Source of the DNA: Phycisphaerae bacterium | Lineage (GTDB): Bacteria; Planctomycetota; Phycisphaerae; Sedimentisphaerales; Anaerohalosphaeraceae | Length of the DNA stretch: 11,910 nt | Assembly: GCA_007121565.1 (NCBI GenBank) | Contig: SKKI01000131.1 | Location: 1 to 11,910 of the forward strand | Direction of reading: 5' to 3' | Shown here: one piece after another, positions 6,515 through 11,910 of the stretch | How the letters are laid out: every line of letters begins with the position of its first letter | How positions within the stretch are numbered: position 1 is the first letter of the stretch | Notes under the pieces: model-generated | The model's input: the letters and a program-made list of their open reading frames with translations, nothing else | The model's database searches: none | What the model was told of the DNA's origin: nothing | Program-made: the position numbers and the translations under genes

Positions 6515-7279
6515 ATGAGTATCAGGAAAAAAGCAGCAGTCGTGGGTATGGCGGTGATGTTGAGTGCAGCGGTAGTTGCCGAGCAGCATCAATGGGGTGT
6601 CGATGTCACAGCGGACTTTTTCGGCAAGTACATCTGGCGCGGTCAGAATCTGACGGACTCAACAGTCTTCCAGCCCGGTGTGGATCTGTCGTATGCGGGC
6701 CTGACCGGCTCGGTCTGGGGCAACCTGGATATGACCGATGTCAACGACGACAGGGGTAAGTTCAATGAGTGGAACTTCGGTATCGATTACAGCGACGCGG
6801 TGCCGGGCGTCGAGGGCGTGGACTTTTCCATCGGGGCGATTTATTACCGCTTCCCCAGCGCATCGCCGTCGAGTACGACCGAGCTGTACTGGGGCTTTGC
6901 CTTTGATGTATGGCTCGAGCCGTCGGTAACGGTCTATCACGATGTGGACGAGGCCAATGGCACTTATGTCGAGCTTGGCGCCGGTCACAGTTTTGAAGAC
7001 GTGTTTCACATTTCGCCGGATGTACCGGTGAGCGTGGAGATTGCCGCCAGCCTCGGATGGGCCGATTCGGATTTCAACGATTTCTATTGGGGCGTGGACA
7101 GCAGTCGGTTTACTGATTTGGCGCTGTCACTGGCTCTGCCGATGGAAATCGGCGGCTGGACCGTGGCCCCGAGCCTCAACTATGTAACCCTGCTCAGCGA
7201 CCGGCTGCGGGCGACCAATGAATATGCCTCGAAAAGTGATTACGTCTTTGCGGGCCTGAGCCTTTCAACAGGGTTTTAA
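6515..7279 (+). CDS. Putative outer-membrane porin (TorF/Gcw_chp-like)
   Basis: 254 aa. Residues 1-22 are a signal peptide (basic start, hydrophobic core, cleavage near Val-Val-Ala). The rest is made of short alternating amphipathic strands rich in Trp, Tyr and Gly, and ends in Leu-Ser-Thr-Gly-Phe. The C-terminal Phe is typical of outer-membrane beta barrels. The segment GKYIWRGQNLTDSTVFQPGV (38-57) resembles the Y-x-x-R-G-x-x-x-x-D-x-P-x-x-Q motif of the TorF/Gcw_chp family of putative porins, whose substrates are mostly unknown. It is the first gene after the sigma54 promoter, with a clear AGGAG ribosome site 7 nt before the ATG, and is followed after 39 bp by amt. The context suggests an outer-membrane channel for ammonium or another small nitrogen compound made under nitrogen limitation; this is inference. 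The family assignment is from motif memory. Confidence 0.75.
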   Translation: MSIRKKAAVVGMAVMLSAAVVAEQHQWGVDVTADFFGKYIWRGQNLTDSTVFQPGVDLSYAGLTGSVWGNLDMTDVNDDRGKFNEWNFGIDYSDAVPGVEGVDFSIGAIYYRFPSASPSSTTELYWGFAFDVWLEPSVTVYHDVDEANGTYVELGAGHSFEDVFHISPDVPVSVEIAASLGWADSDFNDFYWGVDSSRFTDLALSLALPMEIGGWTVAPSLNYVTLLSDRLRATNEYASKSDYVFAGLSLSTGF

Positions 7280-7318
7280 CGACATGACAAACGCTATATT
7301 TTTGCAAGGAATTTGACT

Positions 7319-8683
7319 ATGAAAAAATTACGAAAAAACAGACGAATCAGTCATGTAGTGTGGCTATGTATGGGTGTGCTGCTGGTCGGGGCTGCTGCGG
7401 CGGTTGCCGATGAGCCGGCTCCGGTCGGGGAGATCGAAGCGGCTGTCGAAGGGCTGCAGATGAATATGAATATTCTCTGGACCTGTATCGCGGCGTTTTT
7501 GGTGTTCTTTATGCAGGCCGGTTTTGCGATGGTCGAGTCGGGCTTTACCCGGGCCAAGAATGCCGTTAACATCATTATGAAGAACCTGATGGACTTTTCA
7601 GTCGGTTCGCTGGCGTTCTTTCTGGTGGGCTTTGGGTTGATGTTCGGTGCGACCAACGGGCTGTTCGGCACGACCCTGTTTGGCCTTAGCGGTGTCGAGC
7701 CGGGTGAAGACTGGAACTGGACGTTTTTGATTTTCCAGACGGTTTTTGCCGCGACCGCCGCGACCATCGTCTCCGGTGCCATGGCCGAACGCACCAAGTT
7801 TGTCGGCTACCTGGTGTACAGCTTCTTCATTACGCTGTTGATTTACCCGATTTTCGGCTCGTGGGCCTGGGGCAGCCTGCTTGATGGCGATGGCTGGCTG
7901 GAAGGCCTGGGCTTTCTGGATTTTGCCGGCTCGACTGTTGTGCACTCCGTTGGCGGATGGCTGGCTTTGGCCGGGGCGATTATCCTTGGCCCGCGGCTGG
8001 GTAAATATGGCCCGGACGGCAAGCCCAAGGCGATTTTGGGACACAATATGCCGCTGGCCTCACTGGGTGTGTTTATCCTGTGGTTCGGCTGGTTTGGCTT
8101 CAATCCCGGCAGCACCACGTATGCCGACGGCTGGATTGGCTATATTGCCGTCACCACCAACCTGGCTGCGGCCGGCGGTGCGGTGGCCGCCACGGCCACG
8201 TCCTGGATACTGCTGAAAAAGCCGGACGGCTCAATGGCCCTCAACGGCGCGCTGGCCGGACTGGTATCCATCACCGCGCCGTGTGACGGTGTGACACCGC
8301 TCAGCGCGATTCTGATCGGACTGGTCGGCGGGGCGCTGGTCGTTGTCAGTGTCATCTTCATCGACCGTGTGCTCAAAGTGGACGATCCGTGCGGTGCAGT
8401 CAGCGTCCACGGCGTCTGCGGGGCATGGGGAACACTGTCGGCGGGCCTGTTTAATATGGACACAGGGCTGTTCTACGGCGGCGGACTGGGCCAGTTGGGC
8501 GTACAGGCGGTCGGCGTACTGGCGGCCTTTGCATGGGCGTTCGGCTTGGGTCTGGTGTTGTTCTGGACGATCAGCAAGACCGTTGGCCTGCGGGTTAGCC
8601 CCGAAGAAGAAATGAAGGGCCTGGACATCGGCGAGCACGGGATGGAAGCGTACAGCGGATTCCAGATCTTCAGTAACATGTAA
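7319..8683 (+). CDS. amt: Ammonium transporter Amt
   Basis: 454 aa inner-membrane ammonium channel of the Amt/Mep/Rh family. Residues 1-30 are a cleavable signal peptide or first membrane segment; about 11 further hydrophobic helices follow. The twin pore histidines are H209 ([10 protein letters not shown]) and H364 ([12 protein letters not shown]). The Phe gate region is [20 protein letters not shown] (139-158), and [11 protein letters not shown] (255-265) is also typical. The C-terminal tail [17 protein letters not shown] is the conserved cytoplasmic domain that couples to PII proteins. The ATG at 7319 was chosen because AAGGA (7306-7310) sits 8 nt upstream; an in-frame TTG two codons earlier is less likely. 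It is the middle gene of the porin-amt-PII operon; the PII gene begins 41 bp downstream, the usual amt-glnK linkage. Confidence 0.97.
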   Translation: MKKLRKNRRISHVVWLCMGVLLVGAAAAVADEPAPVGEIEAAVEGLQMNMNILWTCIAAFLVFFMQAGFAMVESGFTRAKNAVNIIMKNLMDFSVGSLAFFLVGFGLMFGATNGLFGTTLFGLSGVEPGEDWNWTFLIFQTVFAATAATIVSGAMAERTKFVGYLVYSFFITLLIYPIFGSWAWGSLLDGDGWLEGLGFLDFAGSTVVHSVGGWLALAGAIILGPRLGKYGPDGKPKAILGHNMPLASLGVFILWFGWFGFNPGSTTYADGWIGYIAVTTNLAAAGGAVAATATSWILLKKPDGSMALNGALAGLVSITAPCDGVTPLSAILIGLVGGALVVVSVIFIDRVLKVDDPCGAVSVHGVCGAWGTLSAGLFNMDTGLFYGGGLGQLGVQAVGVLAAFAWAFGLGLVLFWTISKTVGLRVSPEEEMKGLDIGEHGMEAYSGFQIFSNM

Positions 8684-8724
8684 AAATAAAATCGCAAACA
8701 GATATCAGAAATGTGAGGATTCAA

Positions 8725-9066
8725 ATGAAACTGATTATAGCGTATATTCAGCCGCATAAGCTGGACGATGTGAAAAAGGCCCTGACCGAGGCCAAGGTCA
8801 GCAAAATGTCCGTGACCAACTCGCTGGGCTGCGGCGAGCAGATGGGATATGAAGAAAGTTACCGCGGGATTCGCTTTGAGGTCAACCTGCTCAAGAAAGT
8901 GCGGCTCGAGATCGCGGTCAACGAGGATTATCTCCAGCACGCCGTCGATGCGATTATCGCCGGGGCCCGGACCGGCGAGATCGGTGACGGCAAGATATTT
9001 ATCCTCGATCTGGCCGACTGTATCCGGATTCGCACCGGCGCCCACGGCGTCAAAGCGATCGGGTAG
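8725..9066 (+). CDS. glnK: PII nitrogen-regulatory protein (GlnK/GlnB family), Phe at position 51
   Basis: 113 aa. PII trimers bind ATP/ADP and 2-oxoglutarate and control targets including Amt, which this gene adjoins. Visible ligand residues are Q39, K58, G87-D88-G89-K90 and R101/R103 in IRIRTG. The C-terminal signature [14 protein letters not shown] is intact. The T-loop reads [13 protein letters not shown]: Tyr46 is present, but residue 51, uridylylated in E. coli, is Phe (codon TTT at 8875-8877), and residue 49, a phosphoserine in cyanobacteria, is Ile. Known covalent control is therefore unlikely, and regulation is probably by ligand binding only. The start at 8725 fits the family N-terminus ([16 protein letters not shown]) and the GAGGA ribosome site 5 nt upstream. 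The symbol glnK rests on amt linkage. Confidence 0.95.
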   Translation: MKLIIAYIQPHKLDDVKKALTEAKVSKMSVTNSLGCGEQMGYEESYRGIRFEVNLLKKVRLEIAVNEDYLQHAVDAIIAGARTGEIGDGKIFILDLADCIRIRTGAHGVKAIG

Positions 9067-9089
9067 CACGGCAGAAAGTGCGAAAAATG

Positions 9090-9129
9090 ACAATTTTGTT
9101 AAAAATAGTTTGATTTGCTACAAATTTGT
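9090..9129 (+). promoter_or_regulatory. Candidate enhancer pair (two ACA-N4-TGT dyads) for glutamine synthetase III
   Basis: The dyads ACAATTTTGT (9090-9099) and ACAAATTTGT (9120-9129) lie exactly 30 bp apart, the same spacing as upstream of the porin-amt operon. They are about 128 and 98 bp upstream of the -24 GG of the glutamine synthetase sigma54 promoter. The second shares GCTACAAA with dyad 2 of the other promoter (GCTACAAAATTGT there, GCTACAAATTTGT here). AT-rich DNA makes single hits cheap, but the repeated paired geometry is harder to get by chance. Confidence 0.5.
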
Positions 9130-9171
9130 TATGTTTAGGATAATATCTCTGTTTTGCGCGAGAACACTTAA

Positions 9172-9189
9172 CTCTTTTTATAAAAAGAG
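9172..9189. repeat. Perfect 18-bp AT palindrome upstream of glnN promoter
   Basis: CTCTTTTTATAAAAAGAG is identical to its own reverse complement. It lies between the proposed enhancer pair and the -24/-12 promoter, where a DNA-bending protein or a repressor could bind. As a weak hairpin it could also be the end of the PII transcript, but there is no U-tract after it. The role is unknown. Confidence 0.45.
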
Positions 9190-9220
9190 ATTAGGGAAAT
9201 AAAGGCGGCTTTCGCGTTTG

Positions 9221-9236
9221 TGGCACAATGCTTGCA
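9221..9236 (+). promoter_or_regulatory. Sigma54 (-24/-12) promoter of glutamine synthetase III
   Basis: TGGCAC-AATGC-TTGCA is a perfect match to the sigma54 core consensus, with GG at 9222-9223 and GC at 9234-9235. The expected start is near 9247, about 65 nt before the chosen ATG. It shows that glutamine synthetase has its own sigma54-controlled transcript separate from the amt operon. Confidence 0.92.
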
Positions 9237-9311
9237 TTCTAATAAATTGTGGTTACAAGGCCGTCTTAAGCAACGGATTTGGACAATGTTAATTTTTCAG
9301 GAGTTTTGGAA

Positions 9312-11405
9312 ATGGACAGTCAGGTCAAGTTAAGTGATGTGTATGGGGTAAACGTGTTCAATGACGCAGTTATGCGTCAGCGTCTGCCCAAAACGATTTA
9401 TAAGGAATTCGTCAAGGTCCGCAACGGCAGCATAGAAATGACCCAGGCGATCGCCGATGTGCTGGCCGGGGCAATGAAAGACTGGGCGCTGGAACACGGG
9501 GCGACACACTATACCCACTGGTTTCAGCCGATGACCGGGTTTACAGCCGAAAAGCACGACTCATTCATCTCGCCCACGCCGGACGGCAGAACCATCCTCG
9601 AGTTCAGCGGCAGCGAGCTGATCAAGGGCGAGCCGGACGCGTCGTCGTTTCCCTCGGGCGGTTTACGGGTGACCTTTGAGGCCCGCGGCTATACGGCCTG
9701 GGACTGTACCTCGCCGGTCTTTATCAAGGGCAAAACGCTGTATATTCCCTCGGCCTTCTGCTCTTATACGGGCGAGGCGCTGGATAAGAAGACGCCGCTG
9801 CTGCGGTCGATGGAAACGCTGAACAAACAGGCGATGCGTGTGCTGCGGGCCCTGGGCAATGGCGATGTGTCCAGCGTGACCTCGACCCTCGGGCCGGAGC
9901 AGGAATACTTCCTGGTCGATCGCCGCTTTTTTGAAAAGCGGATGGATTTGATGCTGGCCGGGCGTACCCTGTTTGGCGCGCCCTCGCCGCGGGGCCAGGA
10001 GATGGAAGATCACTACTTCGGCGCGCTGCATGAGCGGGTTTCGGCCTTTATGAACGACGTCAATTTTGAATTGTGGCAACTGGGTGTCTCGGCCAAAACC
10101 CAGCACAACGAAGTGGCGCCGGCCCAATATGAAATCGCGCCGATCTTTACGACCGTCAACGTGGCGACCGATCATAATCAGATTACGATGGAAACGCTGC
10201 AGAAGGTCGCCCGTCGGCACGACTTTGTGTGTCTGCTGCATGAAAAACCGTTTGCCGGGGTCAACGGTTCGGGCAAGCACAACAACTGGTCGCTGGTGAC
10301 CGACACCGGCAACAACCTGCTCGATCCGGGCAACACACCGCATGATAATATGCTGTTTCTGGTGTTCTTGTGTGCGGTCATTCGGGCGGTGGATAAATAC
10401 GCTCACCTGCTGCGTGCGTCCGTGGCCAACCCGGGCAACGAACACCGCCTCGGGGCCAACGAAGCGCCGCCGGCGATCATCTCGATCTTTCTGGGCGACC
10501 AGTTGACCGATATTTTTGAGCAGCTTGCCGCCGGCGGCGCCAAGACGAGCCAACAGGGCGGCCAGCTCAAACTGGGCATCTCGACCCTGCCGCCGCTGCC
10601 GAAGGACTGCACCGACCGTAACCGAACCAGTCCGTTCGCGTTTACCGGCAACAAGTTCGAGTTTCGGATGGTCGGCTCCAGCCAGTCCACGTCGGGCCCG
10701 TGTTTTGTGCTCAATACGATTGTCGCCGATGTGCTGATGGAGATTGCCGACGAGCTGGAAAAGAGCAAGGACGTCAAGGCCGACGCCCAGAAAGTGCTCA
10801 AAAAAATTGCCACCGACCACGCGCGGATTATCTTCAACGGCGACAACTATTCGGACGACTGGGTCAAAGAGGCCCACAAGCGCGGGCTGTCGAATATCGC
10901 CTCCGCCGTCGATGCGCTGGAGACGATTCTCGAAAAAGAGAATATTGATGTCTTCAAGCGTCATAAAGTGCTGAGCAAACACGAGCTGCACGCTCGCACC
11001 GAGATCTTGCTTGAGAATTACAGCAAGACGCTCAACATCGAAGCCGGGGCGACCTTGAGTATGGCCAAGCGTCAGATTCTGCCGGCATGCATCGCCTATT
11101 CGACGAAACTGGCCGAGGCAGTCAATGGCCTGACCGCCGCCGATATCCGACCAGCCGTACAGAAACGTGAACTGGAAAAGGTCAACAGCCTGATCGAAGA
11201 CCTCAGCAGTGCCATTGAGGCGCTAGACAAAGCGGTCGGCAAGGCCAGAATGATCGAAAAGCCCGGCGACCAGGCCCGATGCTTCAAAGAAGACGTCGTG
11301 CCGGCGATGGCCGAGGTCCGAACCGCCGCCGACACGCTCGAGATGACGGTCGATGCCGAGTTGTGGCCGTTGCCGGGGTATGTGGAGATGTTGTTTTTGC
11401 GATAA
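9312..11405 (+). CDS. glnN: Glutamine synthetase type III (GSIII, GlnN)
   Basis: 697 aa, the length of the large GSIII class rather than the ~450-470 aa GSI. It makes glutamine from glutamate, ammonia and ATP in the cytoplasm. The N-terminal [18 protein letters not shown] and the [20 protein letters not shown] segment are GSIII-specific in my recollection. Active-site motifs are GPEQEYF (194-200, metal-binding Glu), [10 protein letters not shown] (266-275), [10 protein letters not shown] (318-327, the ATP/glutamate-binding KHNNW loop) and [13 protein letters not shown] (376-388). The C-terminal third is the helical extension of the class. The start at 9312 is favoured by CAGGAG (9298-9303) 8 nt upstream; an in-frame TTG at 9279 precedes that site and is unlikely. 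The Tyr adenylylation site of GSI-beta is not part of this class. It works with the adjacent glutamate synthase. Confidence 0.97.
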   Translation: MDSQVKLSDVYGVNVFNDAVMRQRLPKTIYKEFVKVRNGSIEMTQAIADVLAGAMKDWALEHGATHYTHWFQPMTGFTAEKHDSFISPTPDGRTILEFSGSELIKGEPDASSFPSGGLRVTFEARGYTAWDCTSPVFIKGKTLYIPSAFCSYTGEALDKKTPLLRSMETLNKQAMRVLRALGNGDVSSVTSTLGPEQEYFLVDRRFFEKRMDLMLAGRTLFGAPSPRGQEMEDHYFGALHERVSAFMNDVNFELWQLGVSAKTQHNEVAPAQYEIAPIFTTVNVATDHNQITMETLQKVARRHDFVCLLHEKPFAGVNGSGKHNNWSLVTDTGNNLLDPGNTPHDNMLFLVFLCAVIRAVDKYAHLLRASVANPGNEHRLGANEAPPAIISIFLGDQLTDIFEQLAAGGAKTSQQGGQLKLGISTLPPLPKDCTDRNRTSPFAFTGNKFEFRMVGSSQSTSGPCFVLNTIVADVLMEIADELEKSKDVKADAQKVLKKIATDHARIIFNGDNYSDDWVKEAHKRGLSNIASAVDALETILEKENIDVFKRHKVLSKHELHARTEILLENYSKTLNIEAGATLSMAKRQILPACIAYSTKLAEAVNGLTAADIRPAVQKRELEKVNSLIEDLSSAIEALDKAVGKARMIEKPGDQARCFKEDVVPAMAEVRTAADTLEMTVDAELWPLPGYVEMLFLR

Positions 11406-11429
11406 AAAAATACACGCCGGATCTCCTTT

Positions 11430-11468
11430 AGCCCTGTCGGACATGCGTTGTGTTTGACAGGGCTTTTA
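11430..11468 (+). terminator. Intrinsic terminator after glnN
   Basis: AGCCCTGTC (11430-11438) and GACAGGGCT (11456-11464) form a perfect 9-bp stem with a 17-nt loop, followed by TTTATTTAAATT. It lies 24 bp after the glnN stop and separates it from the glutamate synthase gene. Confidence 0.85.
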
Positions 11469-11527
11469 TTTAAATTCCTATCATAAGAAAAACTAATCTA
11501 TAAATTAAAAAAAATGATAAAAAGTAC

Positions 11528-11557
11528 TTGACTTTTTACGCCATTTAAACGTAATAT
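11528..11557 (+). promoter_or_regulatory. Sigma70-like promoter for the glutamate synthase gene
   Basis: TTGACT (11528-11533) and TAATAT (11552-11557) with an 18-bp spacer resemble housekeeping -35/-10 boxes. Transcription would begin near 11564, about 47 nt before the ATG. No -24/-12 element or ACA-N4-TGT pair is seen here, so this gene seems to be under separate control from its neighbours. Confidence 0.5.
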
Positions 11558-11610
11558 AGACAGTGATAATTTGAGATTCAAAAGACACTGGTTTACAGGA
11601 ACCGTTTAAA

Positions 11611-11910
11611 ATGCCATTGATGCCCAACAATCAGGGGTTCTATGAGTCGCGGCGGGAACACGACGCCTGCGGGATCGGGGCGGTTGTCAATATTTCCGGC
11701 GTGCGCGACCATTCTATCATTAATTATGGCAAGCAGATTTTGCTGAACCTGCACCATCGCGGAGCCGCTGGAGCGGACGATGTGACCGGCGACGGGGCGG
11801 GTATATTGACGCAGATTCCCCATCCGTTTATTAGTGCTGAAGCTAAGCGGCTGGGGCTGGATCTTGCGGATCCGGGTCAGTATGGCGCGGGGATGGTGTT
11901 TCTGCCGCCC
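11611..11910 (+). CDS. gltB: Glutamate synthase large subunit GltB (5' part, cut by window end)
   Basis: The first 100 codons are present and the gene continues past the window. The product transfers the glutamine amide nitrogen to 2-oxoglutarate, completing the GS-GOGAT cycle with GSIII upstream. The N-terminal class II glutaminase domain is clear: REHDACGIG carries the nucleophile Cys20, so a 19-residue propeptide would be cleaved to expose it. HHRGA (52-56) and TGDGAGILTQIPH (62-74) are typical conserved blocks. The ATG at 11611 is supported by AGGA (11597-11600) 10 nt upstream; a second Met three codons later is less well placed. The expected full length is about 1500 aa. Whether electrons come from NADPH or ferredoxin cannot be told from this fragment. 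Confidence 0.95.
   Translation, partial: MPLMPNNQGFYESRREHDACGIGAVVNISGVRDHSIINYGKQILLNLHHRGAAGADDVTGDGAGILTQIPHPFISAEAKRLGLDLADPGQYGAGMVFLPP

Noticed and set aside
6418..6759. 113-codon plus-strand open frame starting at the sigma54 promoter
   Set aside because: It overlaps the promoter -12 element and the porin gene in another frame, has no ribosome site, and its product is low-complexity.
9115..9144. TTGCTA and GATAAT with an 18-bp spacer, considered as a second, sigma70-type glnN promoter
   Set aside because: Both boxes are weak and lie in AT-rich DNA. It could be a real basal promoter but is not supported well enough to annotate.
9150..9166. TGTTTTGCGCGAGAACA, considered as a NifA-type TGT-N10-ACA site before glnN
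   Set aside because: The spacing is N11 rather than N10 and the inner arms do not match. The ACA-N4-TGT pairs are a better repeated signal.
9663..10991. 442-codon open frame on the minus strand
   Set aside because: Antisense shadow of glutamine synthetase III, with no domain signature.

Overview
The window reads as a bacterial chromosome fragment from a Gram-negative-type (outer-membrane-bearing) organism, most plausibly a planctomycete of the Phycisphaerae type. This placement is an inference. It rests on a type III glutamine synthetase, a putative outer-membrane porin beside an ammonium transporter, a cobalamin-binding-fold protein of a kind I associate with that group, GC-rich genes separated by AT-rich spacers, and a palindromic element resembling dispersed repeats of planctomycete genomes. 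No rRNA, tRNA, CRISPR array, insertion sequence or phage gene was seen.

Left part, minus strand (1-2868): an exported subtilisin-like protein with a degenerate aspartate motif, a PTS EIIA-type (PtsN-like) phosphocarrier with its own promoter and a clear intrinsic terminator, and a B12-binding-fold protein lacking the usual axial histidine. A 471-bp AT-rich divergent spacer (2869-3339) follows. It holds a 49-bp element that can fold into a three-way junction, and a sigma70-like promoter for the rightward genes.

Right part, plus strand (3340-11910): hisH and hisF overlap by 7 nt and are followed after 38 bp by a NifA-like sigma54 activator (GAF, AAA+, Fis-type HTH). Then comes a nitrogen-assimilation block. 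A sigma54 promoter drives a porin-amt-PII operon. A second, consensus-perfect sigma54 promoter drives glutamine synthetase III. A sigma70-like promoter drives the glutamate synthase large subunit, which runs off the window end.

The logic is a compact ammonium-to-glutamate module: entry across the outer membrane (putative porin) and inner membrane (Amt), sensing (PII), assimilation (GSIII then GOGAT), with a sigma54 activator encoded just upstream. The most interesting signal is regulatory. Both sigma54 promoters are preceded by two ACA-N4-TGT dyads exactly 30 bp apart, about 90-130 bp upstream of the -24 element. They look like an enhancer pair shared by the two transcription units and are candidate binding sites for the neighbouring activator. 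Other points are the PII protein with Phe in place of the uridylylated Tyr51, the porin inside the ammonium operon, and a terminator whose stem is also one of the proposed enhancer dyads.
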